64,000 nt of DNA from Pseudomonas sp. KU43P (GCF_033095865.1 NZ_AP019365.1:192001-256000), one strand, 5' to 3'; shown: positions 1-9,851, numbered from the stretch's first letter. Notes: a model not told the origin generated them from the letters alone. Program-made: numbers and translations.

Positions 1-1
1 G

Positions 2-463
2 CGCGAGCTGCAGGATGCCTTCGGCTATCGCCTTGGCGCGTTGCGCCAGGTCGGCGCCCGGCATCTTTATCCGCTGGCGCTCGTCGAAGCACAGGAGCAG
101 GTACGCCCGCATCTGGTGGTGCTTGGTAATGCCGCGCACAGCCTGCACCCGATCGCCGGGCAGGGGTTCAACCTGTCGTTGCGCGACGTGCAGTCACTGG
201 CCGATGCGCTGCTTGCCGGCCCGCAGCAGCCAGGCGACCTTGCGACCTTGCAGGCTTACCACCAACGCCAGCGCCTCGATCAGGCCCTGACCATTGGCTT
301 CTCCGACCAGGTCACTCGCCTGTTCGGCAGCAATCAGCCGCTGCTGGCGGCCGGGCGCAATATCGGCCTGCTCGGGCTCGACCTGCTGCCACCGGCAAAA
401 AGCTGGTTCGCCCGTCAGGCCATGGGCCTGGGTACCCGCCCTGATCCGCGGGGCCAGGCATGA
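2..463 (+). CDS. ubiH: UbiH, 2-octaprenyl-6-methoxyphenol hydroxylase (3' end)
   Basis: This is the C-terminal part of an FAD-dependent aromatic hydroxylase; the reading frame is open to the left edge, so the start lies outside the window. About 153 residues are present. The motif GNAAHSLHPIAGQGFNLSLRD near residue 50 of the fragment is the conserved FAD-ribityl contact and quinol-hydroxylase signature of the UbiH/UbiF/Coq6 family. The known role of the family is ring hydroxylation in ubiquinone synthesis at the inner membrane. The stop overlaps the next start by 4 bases (ATGA), which suggests translational coupling with the DUF4442 gene. UbiH rather than UbiI is chosen because a second family member follows and pseudomonads carry both here. 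The exact hydroxylation position is inferred. Confidence 0.85.
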   Translation, partial: RELQDAFGYRLGALRQVGARHLYPLALVEAQEQVRPHLVVLGNAAHSLHPIAGQGFNLSLRDVQSLADALLAGPQQPGDLATLQAYHQRQRLDQALTIGFSDQVTRLFGSNQPLLAAGRNIGLLGLDLLPPAKSWFARQAMGLGTRPDPRGQA

Positions 464-942
464 GCAACCCACGCAAGCTGGCGCGCCGAGCGCGCATGTT
501 GCGCTGGCTGCTGAACCTCTACCCGCCGTACCTCGGCGCCGGGATCCGCATCCAGCACATCAGCCCGGACATGCGCAGCGTAAAGGTGTGCATGAAACTC
601 ACCCGCTGGAACCGCAACTACGTCGGTACCCAGTTCGGTGGCAGCCTTTACTCCATGGTCGACCCGTTCTACATGCTGTTGCTGATCGAGCAGTTGGGCC
701 GTGAGTACATCGTCTGGGACAAGGCCGCGAGCATCGATTTCATCGCGCCTGGCAAGGGCCCGGTGTATGCCGAATTCCACGTCGATGACGCGCTGCTGGA
801 TGAAATTCGCCAGCAGACCGCCAGCGGCAAGAAGTACCTGCCCCGTTTGCAGGTCGATATCCGCGACGGTGCCGGCGAGCTGGTGGCGCGGGTCGATAAA
901 ACCCTATACGTGCGGCTCAAGCCGCAAGCGAGGCAGGCGTAA
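460..942 (+). CDS. DUF4442 hotdog-fold, thioesterase-like protein
   Basis: A 160-residue protein resembling the DUF4442 family, which belongs to the hotdog thioesterase superfamily. The sequence has the typical central part with NYVGTQFGGSLYSMVDPFYM (residues about 48-67), where acyl-CoA thioesterases hold the substrate-facing helix. No signal peptide is visible. The gene overlaps ubiH by 4 bases and ends 3 bases before a second ubiquinone hydroxylase, so it is very probably co-transcribed with both. Its place between two ubiquinone genes is conserved in pseudomonads as far as I recall, but no substrate is known to me. A role in quinone or acyl-chain metabolism is only inference from context. 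Confidence 0.75.
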   Translation: MSNPRKLARRARMLRWLLNLYPPYLGAGIRIQHISPDMRSVKVCMKLTRWNRNYVGTQFGGSLYSMVDPFYMLLLIEQLGREYIVWDKAASIDFIAPGKGPVYAEFHVDDALLDEIRQQTASGKKYLPRLQVDIRDGAGELVARVDKTLYVRLKPQARQA

Positions 943-945
943 GGC

Positions 946-2169
946 ATGGAAATGCGCGCAGATGTGTTGATTGTCGGTGCCGGTATGGTCGGCAGCGCCC
1001 TGGCCCTGGCGTTGCGCCACAGCGGCCTGGAAATTCTCCTGCTCGATGGCGGCCCGCTGTCGGTCAAACCGTTCGATGACCAGGCGCCGTTCGAGCCGCG
1101 GGTCAGTGCCCTGTCGGCGGCAAGCCAGCGCATTCTTGATCGCCTCGGTGCCTGGGACGGCATCGCCAACCGGCGTGTCGCACCCTATACCGACATGCAT
1201 GTGTGGGATGGCAGCGGCACCGGGCAAATTCATTTCTCGGCCGCCAGCGTGCATGCCCAGGTACTCGGCCACATCGTCGAGAACCGGGTGGTGCAGGACG
1301 GCCTGCTGGACCGTCTGCACGACAGTGATATCGGCCTTCTGGCCAATGCTCGGCTGGAGCAGCTGCGCCGCTCGGGCGACGAGTGGTTGCTGACCCTGGC
1401 AGATGGGCGCCGCCTGCGTGCACCGCTGGTGGTGGCCGCCGATGGTGCCAATTCTGCAGTGCGGCGCCTGGCTGGCTGCGAAACACGCGAGTGGGATTAC
1501 CTGCACCACGCCATCGTCACCAGTGTGCGCTGCAGTGCGGCACACCAGGCCACGGCCTGGCAGCGCTTCACCGATGAGGGGCCATTGGCATTTCTGCCAT
1601 TGTTGCGGGACGGCAAGCAGGATTGGTGTTCGATTGTGTGGTCGACTACGCCGGAGCAGGCCGAGCAGCTGATGGGGTTGCCTGACGATGCCTTCCGCAA
1701 GGCCCTGGAGCGCGCCTTCGAGGGGCGTCTGGGCGAGGTGCTGGAGGCAGATCCGCGCGTCTGTGTTCCGCTGCGCCAGCGGCACGCCAAGCGCTATGTG
1801 GATGAGGGCCTGGCGCTGATCGGTGATGCTGCGCACACCATCCACCCGCTGGCTGGCCAGGGCGTCAACCTGGGGTTCCTCGACGCCGCCGTGCTGGCGG
1901 AGGTGCTGGTGAATGCCTGTGAGCGCGGCGAGCGCCTGGCCGATGTGAAGGTGCTCAGCCGCTACGAGCGCCGGCGCATGCCGCACAACCTGGCGCTGAT
2001 GGCGGCGATGGAAGGGTTCGAGCGGTTGTTCCAGGCCAATCCGTTGCCGTTGCGCTGGCTGCGTAACAGCGGGCTGAAGCTGGTGGAGCAGATGCCGGAG
2101 GCCAAGGCGATGTTCGTGCGGCAGGCGCTGGGGCTTTCCGGGGACCTGCCAGAGTTGGCCAAGGCTTGA
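946..2169 (+). CDS. ubiI: UbiI/VisC-type FAD-dependent ubiquinone biosynthesis hydroxylase
   Basis: A 407-residue flavoprotein monooxygenase of the UbiH/UbiF/VisC/Coq6 family. It has the N-terminal Rossmann dinucleotide motif GAGMVGS at residues 11-17, a middle segment VVAADGANSAVRRLAG (DG motif, near residues 163-178), and the C-terminal GDAAHTIHPLAGQGVNL at residues 293-309, which binds the FAD ribityl and marks quinol hydroxylases. Family members insert hydroxyl groups into the ubiquinone ring using O2 and NADPH. It starts 3 bases after the DUF4442 gene and closes the cluster. Whether it does the C5 step (UbiI) or another one cannot be decided from sequence; the symbol follows the VisC-like position in pseudomonads. 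Confidence 0.8.
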   Translation: MEMRADVLIVGAGMVGSALALALRHSGLEILLLDGGPLSVKPFDDQAPFEPRVSALSAASQRILDRLGAWDGIANRRVAPYTDMHVWDGSGTGQIHFSAASVHAQVLGHIVENRVVQDGLLDRLHDSDIGLLANARLEQLRRSGDEWLLTLADGRRLRAPLVVAADGANSAVRRLAGCETREWDYLHHAIVTSVRCSAAHQATAWQRFTDEGPLAFLPLLRDGKQDWCSIVWSTTPEQAEQLMGLPDDAFRKALERAFEGRLGEVLEADPRVCVPLRQRHAKRYVDEGLALIGDAAHTIHPLAGQGVNLGFLDAAVLAEVLVNACERGERLADVKVLSRYERRRMPHNLALMAAMEGFERLFQANPLPLRWLRNSGLKLVEQMPEAKAMFVRQALGLSGDLPELAKA

Positions 2170-2183
2170 TGCTGTAGCGCGCC

Positions 2184-2250
2184 CATCGCCGGCAAGCCAG
2201 TTCCCACAAGGTCACCTCGAACCTCTGTAAGAGCCGGCTTGCCGGCGATT
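2184..2250. repeat. REP pair (inverted), left copy degenerate
   Basis: Two facing copies of the local REP element: the left reads ATCGCCGGCAAGCCAGTTCC with a damaged right arm, the right reads GAGCCGGCTTGCCGGCGAT. It lies in the 190-base gap after the ubiquinone cluster, where no gene was found. Confidence 0.85.
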
Positions 2251-2359
2251 AGGCTGCAGAGCAGCCCCCCTGCAACATCCGGTAACGGCTCCGAGGGTGA
2301 GCGCTAAAATGGGATTCACTACCATTTGCGCCTCTCATACGATCCGAGGAGTGCTTCCC

Positions 2360-3361
2360 ATGTTGCCACGCAAGCCCCTACTGGCCGCCCTGGCCTTGAC
2401 CCTGTTCGGCGGCACCGCCCAGGCAGCGGACGAAGTGGTGGTGTACTCTTCGCGCATCGACGAGCTGATCAAGCCCGTGTTTGACGCCTACACCAAGGAG
2501 ACCGGGGTCAAGGTCAAGTTCATCACCGACAAGGAAGCCCCGCTGATGCAGCGCATCAAGGCCGAGGGCGAGAACGGCGTTGCCGACCTGTTGCTGACCG
2601 TGGATGCCGGCAACCTCTGGCAGGCCGAACAGATGGGCATCCTGCAGCCGATCAAGTCGGACATCATCGACCGGAACATCCCGTCGCAGTACCGCGCTTC
2701 GTCCCATGACTGGACCGGCCTGAGCTTGCGCGCACGCACCATCATCTACTCCACCGAGCGGGTCAAACCCGGAGAACTGACCACTTACGAAGCCCTGGCC
2801 GACAAGCAGTGGGAAGGGCGCTTGTGCCTGCGCACGGCGAAGAAGGTCTACAACCAGTCGCTAACGGCCACGCTGATCGAGAACCACGGCGAGGCCAAGA
2901 CCGAGCAGATCGTCAAAGGTTGGGTCAACAACCTGTCCACCGACGTGTTCTCCGACGACAACGCCGTGATCAAGGCCATCGAGGCGGGCCAGTGTGACGT
3001 GGGGGTGGTCAACACCTACTACTACGGCCGCCTGCATAAGCAGAACCCGAACCTGCCGGTGAAGATCTTCTGGCCTAACCAGGGCGACCGGGGTGTGCAC
3101 GTGAACCTCTCGGGTATCGGCCTGACCAAGCATGCGCCGCACCCAGAAGCGGCGAAGAAACTGGTGGAGTGGATGACCGGAGAAGAGGCGCAGAAGCTGT
3201 TTGCCGACATCAACCAGGAGTTCCCGGCCAACCCGAAGGTCAAGCCGTCGGAGGAAGTGGCGGCGTGGGGCAGCTTCAAGGCGGACAGCATTCCGGTGGA
3301 AGTGGCTGGCAAGCGTCAGGCCGAGGCCATCCGGCTGATGGATCGGGCTGGCTGGAACTAA
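2360..3361 (+). CDS. Iron(III)-type ABC transporter periplasmic binding protein (FbpA/AfuA family)
   Basis: A 333-residue periplasmic protein with a clear Sec signal peptide ending near AQA/ADE (residue 22). The mature start [17 protein letters not shown] is typical of the ferric-ion binding (FbpA, AfuA, HitA) family, and the run of tyrosines in NTYYYGR (residues 220-222) matches the paired tyrosines that coordinate Fe(III) in FbpA. The start at the ATG of MLPRKPLL has a strong GAGGAG ribosome site; an upstream in-frame start would put the signal peptide inside the protein. The partner permease follows after 160 bases. No convincing Fur box was found upstream, so iron regulation is not shown by the sequence. 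Confidence 0.88.
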   Translation: MLPRKPLLAALALTLFGGTAQAADEVVVYSSRIDELIKPVFDAYTKETGVKVKFITDKEAPLMQRIKAEGENGVADLLLTVDAGNLWQAEQMGILQPIKSDIIDRNIPSQYRASSHDWTGLSLRARTIIYSTERVKPGELTTYEALADKQWEGRLCLRTAKKVYNQSLTATLIENHGEAKTEQIVKGWVNNLSTDVFSDDNAVIKAIEAGQCDVGVVNTYYYGRLHKQNPNLPVKIFWPNQGDRGVHVNLSGIGLTKHAPHPEAAKKLVEWMTGEEAQKLFADINQEFPANPKVKPSEEVAAWGSFKADSIPVEVAGKRQAEAIRLMDRAGWN

Positions 3362-3398
3362 GCGCCAGGCCTTATCTTACCGGGGCCTGACAGGGTGC

Positions 3399-3482
3399 TA
3401 TCGCCGGCAAGCCGGCTCCCACAGGTAATGTGCAACCCTTGCGGGCGCCGTACCCCTGTAGGAGCGGGCTTGCCCGCGATCG
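3399..3482. repeat. REP pair inside the iron ABC operon
   Basis: Left copy TATCGCCGGCAAGCCGGCTC, right copy with the variant core GAGCGGGCTTGCCCGCGAT. The pair sits between the binding-protein gene and its permease. A short extra dyad (CCGCAAAGCGG) follows the right copy at about 3484-3494. Confidence 0.88.
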
Positions 3483-3521
3483 ACCGCAAAGCGGTCGCCA
3501 TCACCACCGAGATTCCCAACC

Positions 3522-5144
3522 TTGCCCCATACCCACCAACGCCGCTGGTACCTACCGGTCACCCTGATCGCCGCCCTGGTGCTCCTGCCCCTGAGCGTCC
3601 TGCTGCTGGCCTGGCAATCGGTCGACCTGCAAATCTGGTCGCACCTGCTCGACACCCAGATGAGCCGCCTGCTCGGCAATACCGTCACCCTGGTGCTGGG
3701 CGTGGGCGTGGGCGTCACGGTGCTCGGCGTCAGCCTGGCCTGGCTCACCAGCCTCTGCGAATTCCCTGGCAGACGCTGGTTGGACTGGGCACTGATGTTG
3801 CCGTTCGCGATTCCCGCCTATGTGCTGGCCTTCGTCTTCGTCGGCCTGCTCGACTTCTCCGGCCCAGTGCAAAGCGCCCTGCGCGAAGTGTTCGGGCCGA
3901 TGCGTCTGCCGCGGGTGCGCTCCACCGGTGGCGTGATCACGGTGCTGGTGTTGGTGTTCTACCCCTACGTCTATCTGCTCGCGCGCACGGCGTTCCTGGC
4001 CCAGGGCAAGGGTTTGATGGAGGCAGCGAGAGTATTGGGCCTGTCGCCGCTGCAGGCGTTCTGGCGGGTGGCCTTGCCCATGGCGCGTCCGGCCATTGGC
4101 GCGGGCATCGCCTTGGCTCTGATGGAAACCCTGGCCGATTTCGGTGCGGTGGCGGTGTTCAATTTCGATACCTTCACCACCGCCATCTACAAGACCTGGT
4201 ACGGCTTCTTCAGCCTGTCCAGCGCGGCCCAGCTTGCCAGCCTGCTCCTGCTGGCAGTGATGCTGGTGCTGTACGGCGAACGGCGCGCACGGGGTGCGAC
4301 CCGCAGTGGCAACGAGCGACCTCGCGGGCAGGCGCTGTATCACCTGCGCGGCATCAAGGCGTTGCTGGCCAGTGGCTGGTGCCTGTTGGTGTTCGCCTTC
4401 GCCTTCGTCATCCCGCTGCTGCAGCTGCTGGTGTGGTGCTGGCAGCGGGTGCGACATGACCTGGACGAACGCTACATCGGCCTGGTGCTTCACACCCTCT
4501 ACCTGGGCGGCATGGCCGCGCTGATCACCGTGTCTGTGGCCTTGCTGCTGGCGTTCGCGCGGCGGCAGGCCCCGACCGGCGGTATTCGTGCAGGGGTTGG
4601 CCTGGCCAACCTGGGCTACGCCTTGCCCGGCTCGGTGCTGGCGGTGTCGATCATGCTCGCCTTCAGTTACCTCGATAATCACCTGGTGATTCCGCTTTCC
4701 AACTGGCTGGGCGGGGCGGGCAAGCCGTTGCTGCTGGGCAGCCTGGCGGCCCTGCTGCTGGCCTACCTGGTGCGCTTCATCGCTGTGGCATATGGGCCGT
4801 TGGAAAGCAGCCTGGAACGCATCCGTCCGTCGTTGCCGGAAGCCTCGCGCAGCTTGGGTGTCGGTGGGGTGAGATTGTTTTTCAAGGTGTATCTGCCATT
4901 GCTTGTGCCGGGCGCCCTGAGCGCTGCACTGCTGGTGTTCGTCGACGTGCTCAAGGAGATGCCCGCCACCTTGCTGATGCGACCGTTTGGCTGGGACACC
5001 CTGGCGGTTAGGGTGTTCGAGATGACCAGCGAAGGCGAGTGGGCAAGGGCATCATTGCCTGCCTTGACCCTGGTGCTGGTGGGCCTGCTGCCGGTCATCG
5101 GGCTGATTCGCCGTTCCGCTCGTCGCCCCGGTCACAGTCACTGA
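3522..5144 (+). CDS. Iron(III)-type ABC transporter permease, two fused domains (FbpB family)
   Basis: A 540-residue inner-membrane protein with about 12 hydrophobic segments arranged as two similar halves, each with an EAA-type loop (LMEAARVLGLSPLQAFWRVALP around residues 164-185; LPEASRSLGVGGVRLFFKVYLP in the second half). Fused permeases of this size are typical of FbpB/AfuB/HitB ferric-ion systems. The first in-frame initiation codon is TTG with only a weak ribosome site, so the start is less certain. The ATPase (FbpC) is not in the window; gcvT follows instead. The transporter must therefore borrow an ATPase from another locus, or the third gene lies elsewhere. Confidence 0.85.
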   Translation: MPHTHQRRWYLPVTLIAALVLLPLSVLLLAWQSVDLQIWSHLLDTQMSRLLGNTVTLVLGVGVGVTVLGVSLAWLTSLCEFPGRRWLDWALMLPFAIPAYVLAFVFVGLLDFSGPVQSALREVFGPMRLPRVRSTGGVITVLVLVFYPYVYLLARTAFLAQGKGLMEAARVLGLSPLQAFWRVALPMARPAIGAGIALALMETLADFGAVAVFNFDTFTTAIYKTWYGFFSLSSAAQLASLLLLAVMLVLYGERRARGATRSGNERPRGQALYHLRGIKALLASGWCLLVFAFAFVIPLLQLLVWCWQRVRHDLDERYIGLVLHTLYLGGMAALITVSVALLLAFARRQAPTGGIRAGVGLANLGYALPGSVLAVSIMLAFSYLDNHLVIPLSNWLGGAGKPLLLGSLAALLLAYLVRFIAVAYGPLESSLERIRPSLPEASRSLGVGGVRLFFKVYLPLLVPGALSAALLVFVDVLKEMPATLLMRPFGWDTLAVRVFEMTSEGEWARASLPALTLVLVGLLPVIGLIRRSARRPGHSH

Positions 5145-5211
5145 GGATGCCAGCCCGCGCCCTTGCGGCTACAATGCGCGGCATTCGCGCGGCGGGTCCT
5201 ACAAGAAGAGC

Positions 5212-5227
5212 TGACGATTAAACGTCA
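5212..5227. promoter_or_regulatory. Small dyad in the gcvT leader
   Basis: TGACG and CGTCA face each other across an AT-rich hexamer, about 40 bases before gcvT. A TACAAT hexamer at about 5169 could be a -10 element for gcv transcription. Both are visual matches only; no glycine riboswitch fold was recognised in this short leader. Confidence 0.3.
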
Positions 5228-5267
5228 TCGACCGCCGCCGCTTCGCCACGCCCGGAAGGAGAAACCC

Positions 5268-6350
5268 ATGGGACAGCGCACGCTCTTGTACGACTTGCAC
5301 CTGGCGCTTGGCGCCAAGACGGTCGATTTCGGTGGCTGGGACATGCCCCTGCACTATGGCTCGCAGGTCGAGGAGCACCATCAGGTGCGCAGCGACTGTG
5401 GGGTCTTCGATGTTTCCCATATGACCGTGATCGACATCAGTGGCCGTGATGCCACCGTTTGGCTACAGCGCTTGCTGGCCAACGATGTCGCTCGGCTCGA
5501 TGCTGTCGGCAAGGCCCTGTACAGCCCGCTGCTCAACGAAGAGGGCGGGGTCATCGATGACCTGATCGCCTATCGCACCGAGGCCGGCTATCGCCTGGTC
5601 ACCAACGCCGCTACCCGGGCCAAGGTGCTCGCATGGCTCAAGACCCAGGAAGCCGGGTTCTCGGTCGATTTCGAGGTCCGCCCTGATCTGGCCATCCTCG
5701 CTATCCAGGGCCCGCAGGCCCGTGAAAAGGTTGCGGCGTTGCTCAGCGCCTCGCGCGCTGCACTGATTCGTGAACTGCGCCCGTTCGAGGGCATTGCCGA
5801 CGGTGACTGGTTCATTGCCCGTACCGGTTACACCGGTGAAGACGGCCTGGAAATCATCCTGCCCGGCCATGAGGCCGTTACCTTCTACAACGACCTGGTG
5901 GGTGCAGGCATCGCCCCCAGCGGCCTGGGCGCTCGGGACACCCTGCGCCTCGAGGCCGGCATGAACCTGTACGGCCAGGACATCGACGAAAGCCACACCC
6001 CGCTCACCTCCAACCTGGGCTGGAGCGTGGCCTGGGAGCCTGCCGAGCGCGACTTCATCGGCCGCGCCGGCCTGCTGTTGGAAATCGAGCGCGGCGTGCA
6101 GGACAAGCTGGTTGGCCTGGTGCTGGAAGAACGGGGTGTTTTGCGTGCCCATCAGGTGGTTCGCGTTGCCGGCATTGGCGAAGGGGAGATCACCAGTGGT
6201 AGTTTCTCTCCTACGCTGAGCAAATCCATTGCCCTGGCGCGTGTGCCCATGGCCACCGGCGACCGTGCCGAGGTCGAGATTCGCGGCAAGTGGTACCCGG
6301 TGCGAGTGGTCAAACCGACCTTCGTGCGCCAAGGAAAGATTCTGATCTGA
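5268..6350 (+). CDS. gcvT: Glycine cleavage system T protein (aminomethyltransferase)
   Basis: A 360-residue T protein, which transfers the methylene group from the lipoyl-bound aminomethyl intermediate on GcvH to tetrahydrofolate and releases ammonia. The start MGQRTLLYDLHLALGAK and the motif FGGWDMPLHYGSQVEEHHQVR are family hallmarks, as is SLGARDTLRLEAGMNLYGQD-like sequence (GLGARDTLRLEAGMNLYG) where the catalytic aspartate sits. The ATG at 5268 has the strong site GGAAGGAG; the open frame continues upstream but lacks a good ribosome site. It is followed 48 bases later by gcvH. Pseudomonads often have two gcv sets; whether another exists cannot be seen here. Confidence 0.95.
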   Translation: MGQRTLLYDLHLALGAKTVDFGGWDMPLHYGSQVEEHHQVRSDCGVFDVSHMTVIDISGRDATVWLQRLLANDVARLDAVGKALYSPLLNEEGGVIDDLIAYRTEAGYRLVTNAATRAKVLAWLKTQEAGFSVDFEVRPDLAILAIQGPQAREKVAALLSASRAALIRELRPFEGIADGDWFIARTGYTGEDGLEIILPGHEAVTFYNDLVGAGIAPSGLGARDTLRLEAGMNLYGQDIDESHTPLTSNLGWSVAWEPAERDFIGRAGLLLEIERGVQDKLVGLVLEERGVLRAHQVVRVAGIGEGEITSGSFSPTLSKSIALARVPMATGDRAEVEIRGKWYPVRVVKPTFVRQGKILI

Positions 6351-6398
6351 ACAATTAACGGCGGGCCGAACCGCTGACCCAAACGAGGAATTCAAGAC

Positions 6399-6782
6399 AT
6401 GAGCAATATCCCCGCCGATCTGCGTTTTGCCGAAAGCCACGAGTGGGCGCGCCTGGAAAGTGACGGCACCGTGACCGTGGGCATCAGCGACCACGCCCAG
6501 GAGGCCCTGGGTGATGTGGTGTTCGTCGAACTGGCCGACGTCGGCAAAACCTTCGAGGCTGGCGATGCGGCGGGTGTGGTCGAGTCGGTCAAGGCCGCTT
6601 CCGACATCTACGCCCCAGTGGGTGGCGAAGTGATCGCGGTCAACGAAGCGCTGGCCGAAAGCCCGGAGCTGCTCAACGAAGAACCCTACGGCGCTTGGAT
6701 TTTCAAGCTCAAGCCGAGCAACCCGGCGGAGCTGGAAAAGCTGCTGAATGCTACGGGTTACCAAGCCGCTATCGGCGAATAA
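6399..6782 (+). CDS. gcvH: Glycine cleavage system H protein (lipoyl carrier)
   Basis: A 127-residue lipoyl-carrier protein that shuttles the aminomethyl group between GcvP and GcvT. The lipoylated lysine is Lys65 in [15 protein letters not shown], the canonical H-protein context. Length matches the family (about 127-130). The ribosome site is ACGAGGAAT at good distance. It is 48 bases after gcvT and 180 bases before gcvP, with a REP element and a nested dyad in between, so gcvP may have its own control. Confidence 0.96.
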   Translation: MSNIPADLRFAESHEWARLESDGTVTVGISDHAQEALGDVVFVELADVGKTFEAGDAAGVVESVKAASDIYAPVGGEVIAVNEALAESPELLNEEPYGAWIFKLKPSNPAELEKLLNATGYQAAIGE

Positions 6783-6838
6783 GCCTCAGGCCTCATCGGG
6801 CTTCCACAGGGACTGCACATAGCGCAAAGCTTGCACCT

Positions 6839-6876
6839 GTCCTGTGGGAGCCGGCTTGCCGGCGATGAGGCCGGGC
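6839..6876. repeat. Single REP element between gcvH and gcvP
   Basis: One full copy (CTGTGGGAGCCGGCTTGCCG followed by GCGATGAGGCC). Upstream at about 6787-6810 a worn second copy (GGCCTCATCGGGCTTCCACAG) has lost its core palindrome. Confidence 0.8.
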
Positions 6877-6910
6877 CTGCAAGCAAGTTTTCCCGCACTC
6901 TCGGCAATCC

Positions 6911-6950
6911 TTCCTAGACTTATAAGTCTCCATGAGACCTGGTCTAGGAA
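6911..6950 (+). promoter_or_regulatory. Nested dyad overlapping the gcvP ribosome binding site
   Basis: TTCCTAGAC (6911-6919) pairs perfectly with GTCTAGGAA (6942-6950). Inside, GTCTC (6926-6930) pairs with GAGAC (6934-6938) around CAT. The AGGAA of the right outer arm is the only good Shine-Dalgarno for the gcvP start at 6963. The structure could therefore hide the ribosome site, or the DNA could be a protein binding site. Function is inferred. Confidence 0.5.
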
Positions 6951-6962
6951 GAGAGCGTCGTC

Positions 6963-9836
6963 ATGTCCCAGTCGCCATCCCTGCATCAACTGCAAGAGCT
7001 CAACCCTTTCCTGCGCCGCCACCTGGGGCCCGATGCCTCGGAGCAGCAGGCCATGCTCGAGGCTCTCGGCCTGAAGCACCGTAGCGAGTTGATCGAGCAG
7101 ACCGTGCCACCGGGCATCCGCTTCAATCGCGCCCTTGACCTGCCGCCCGCCCTTGACGAGCAGGCCGCACTGGCCAGGCTCGCCAGCTATGCCGAGCAGA
7201 ACCAGGTCTGGACCAGCCTCATCGGCATGGGGTACCACGGCACAGTCACCCCCACCGTCATTCTGCGCAACGTGCTGGAAAACCCCGGCTGGTACACCGC
7301 CTATACGCCCTATCAACCCGAAATCGCCCAAGGCCGGCTGGAAGCGCTACTGAATTTCCAGCAGATGGTCATCGACCTCACCGGCCTCGCCCTGGCCAAT
7401 GCCTCGCTGCTCGATGAAGCCACCGCAGCGGCCGAAGCCATGGCACTGGCCAAGCGCGTGGCACGCAACAAGAGCAACGCGTTCTTCGCGGACGAGCACT
7501 GCCATCCGCAGACGCTCTCGGTGCTGCGCACCCGTGCGGAAGGGTTCGGCTTCGAACTGATTGTCGATTCTGTGGATAACCTGGCCCAGCACCAGGTGTT
7601 CGGTGCTTTGCTGCAATACCCGGACACGCATGGCGAGGTACGCGACCTGCGTCCGCCGATCGACCAGTTGCATGGCCAACAGGCCGTGGCCTGCGTGGCC
7701 GCCGACCTGCTCAGCTTGGTGCTGTTGACGCCGCCTGGCGAACTCGGCGCAGATGTGGTGCTGGGCTCGACCCAGCGTTTCGGCGTGCCGATGGGTTACG
7801 GCGGCCCGCACGCCGCCTATTTTGCCTGCCGCGACGACTACAAGCGAGCCATGCCCGGGCGCATCATCGGCGTGTCTCGCGATGCCCGTGGCAACACCGC
7901 GCTACGCATGGCGCTGCAGACCCGCGAGCAACACATCCGCCGTGAAAAGGCCAATTCCAATATCTGTACGGCCCAGGTGCTGCTGGCCAACATGGCCGGT
8001 TTCTATGCCGTCTACCATGGCCCTGAGGGCCTTCAGCGCATCGCCCAGCGCGTGCACAGGCTGACCTTCGTGCTGGCCGCCGGCCTCGAAGCCAAAGGCA
8101 TCAAGCGCCTCAACCAGCACTTCTTCGACACCCTGACCCTGGATGTCGGCGGTGCCCAGGCGGCGATCATCGAAAGCGCCGAAGCGGCACGCATCAACTT
8201 GCGCATCCTCGGGCGCGGGCACCTGGGGGTTAGCCTCGACGAAACCTGCTCCGAGCAGACCGTCCTGAAGCTGCTCGACATCTTCCTGGGCGTGGACCAT
8301 GGCCTGGACATCGCCACACTCGACCAGCAGGCGCTGCCCGAAGGCATTCCTGCCGCCTTGGTGCGGCGCACGCCGTTCCTGGCCCACCCGGTGTTCAACC
8401 TGCACCACAGCGAAACCGAGATGCTGCGTTACCTGAAGCAGTTGGAGAACAAGGACCTGGCGCTGAACCAGTCGATGATTCCGCTGGGCTCCTGCACCAT
8501 GAAGCTCAATGCCACCAGCGAAATGATCCCCATCACCTGGCCTGCCTTCGCCCAGCTTCACCCCTTTGCACCCGCGGCCCAGGCCATGGGATACAAGGCA
8601 ATGATCGATGAGCTGGAAGGCTGGTTGTGCGCCATTACCGGCTTCGATGCCATCTGCATGCAGCCCAACTCCGGTGCGCAGGGTGAATACGCCGGCCTGA
8701 TGGCGATCACCCGTTATCACCGCAGCCGCCACCAGCCCAAGCGGACCCTGTGTCTGATCCCGTCATCGGCGCACGGCACCAACCCTGCGTCGGCGCAGAT
8801 GGCCGGCATGGAAGTGGTGATTGTCGAGTGTGACGATGAGGGCAATGTCGATCTCATCGACATGAAGGCCAAAGCACAAGCGGCAGGGGATAGGCTGTCT
8901 TGCCTGATGATCACCTACCCCTCGACCCATGGTGTTTACGAGGAGGGCATTCGGGAAATCTGCGAGGTCGTGCACCAGCAGGGCGGCCAGGTATACATGG
9001 ACGGTGCCAACCTCAACGCCCAGGTCGGGCTGGCGCGGCCTGCGGACATTGGTGCCGATGTTTCCCACATGAATCTGCACAAGACCTTCTGCATTCCCCA
9101 CGGAGGCGGCGGGCCCGGCATGGGGCCGATTGGTATTCGTGCCCACCTCAAGCCGTTCGTCGCCAGCCACCCCGTGGTGCCGGTGCCGGGCCTGGACCCA
9201 AACAACAACGCGGTCAGTGCTGCACCTTGGGGTAGTGCGAGCATCTTGCCGATCAGCTGGATGTACATCGCCATGATGGGGCCGCAACTGGCCGATGCCA
9301 GCGAGGTAGCGATTCTCTCGGCCAACTACCTGGCCAGCCAATTGGGTGGGGCATTCCCCGTGCTTTACCGTGGCCGCAATCAGCGTGTGGCGCACGAATG
9401 CATTCTCGACCTCAGGCCGCTCAAGGCGCAGACCGGCATCACCGAAGAGGATGTCGCCAAGCGCCTGATGGACTATGGCTTCCATGCCCCGACCATGTCG
9501 TTCCCGGTACCGGGAACACTGATGGTCGAACCGACCGAGAGCGAGTCGAAAGCAGAGCTGGACCGCTTCATCGAGGCGATGCTGGCAATTCGTGCGGAGA
9601 TCGATCAGGTGCAGGAGGGCAACTGGCCAGCGGAGGACAACCCTCTCAAGCATGCACCCCATACCCTGGCCGACGTGCTGGCACCGTGGAGCCGCCCCTA
9701 CAGCCTGGAGCAGGCGGTAGCGCCCAGTGCTCACGTGCGCCAGCACAAGTACTGGCCTGCGGTGAACCGGGTGGACAACGTCTATGGGGACAGGAATCTG
9801 TTCTGCGCGTGCGTGCCGGTGGAGGCTTATCGCTGA
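6963..9836 (+). CDS. gcvP: Glycine dehydrogenase (decarboxylating), P protein
   Basis: A 957-residue homodimer-type P protein (the usual bacterial full length is about 950-960). It decarboxylates glycine with pyridoxal phosphate and passes the aminomethyl group to GcvH. The N-terminal half carries [20 protein letters not shown] and [20 protein letters not shown]; the C-terminal half carries the PLP lysine Lys707 in [19 protein letters not shown]. Both halves are intact and no frameshift was seen. It lies 180 bases after gcvH and ends 38 bases before a convergent DUF2388 gene. The nested dyad before its start suggests control separate from gcvTH. Confidence 0.96.
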   Translation: MSQSPSLHQLQELNPFLRRHLGPDASEQQAMLEALGLKHRSELIEQTVPPGIRFNRALDLPPALDEQAALARLASYAEQNQVWTSLIGMGYHGTVTPTVILRNVLENPGWYTAYTPYQPEIAQGRLEALLNFQQMVIDLTGLALANASLLDEATAAAEAMALAKRVARNKSNAFFADEHCHPQTLSVLRTRAEGFGFELIVDSVDNLAQHQVFGALLQYPDTHGEVRDLRPPIDQLHGQQAVACVAADLLSLVLLTPPGELGADVVLGSTQRFGVPMGYGGPHAAYFACRDDYKRAMPGRIIGVSRDARGNTALRMALQTREQHIRREKANSNICTAQVLLANMAGFYAVYHGPEGLQRIAQRVHRLTFVLAAGLEAKGIKRLNQHFFDTLTLDVGGAQAAIIESAEAARINLRILGRGHLGVSLDETCSEQTVLKLLDIFLGVDHGLDIATLDQQALPEGIPAALVRRTPFLAHPVFNLHHSETEMLRYLKQLENKDLALNQSMIPLGSCTMKLNATSEMIPITWPAFAQLHPFAPAAQAMGYKAMIDELEGWLCAITGFDAICMQPNSGAQGEYAGLMAITRYHRSRHQPKRTLCLIPSSAHGTNPASAQMAGMEVVIVECDDEGNVDLIDMKAKAQAAGDRLSCLMITYPSTHGVYEEGIREICEVVHQQGGQVYMDGANLNAQVGLARPADIGADVSHMNLHKTFCIPHGGGGPGMGPIGIRAHLKPFVASHPVVPVPGLDPNNNAVSAAPWGSASILPISWMYIAMMGPQLADASEVAILSANYLASQLGGAFPVLYRGRNQRVAHECILDLRPLKAQTGITEEDVAKRLMDYGFHAPTMSFPVPGTLMVEPTESESKAELDRFIEAMLAIRAEIDQVQEGNWPAEDNPLKHAPHTLADVLAPWSRPYSLEQAVAPSAHVRQHKYWPAVNRVDNVYGDRNLFCACVPVEAYR

Positions 9837-9851
9837 GAACGGTGTGGCGAT

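Noticed and set aside
5145..5267. Glycine riboswitch before gcvT
   Set aside because: The leader is too short (123 bases) for the usual tandem aptamer and the conserved core sequences were not found.
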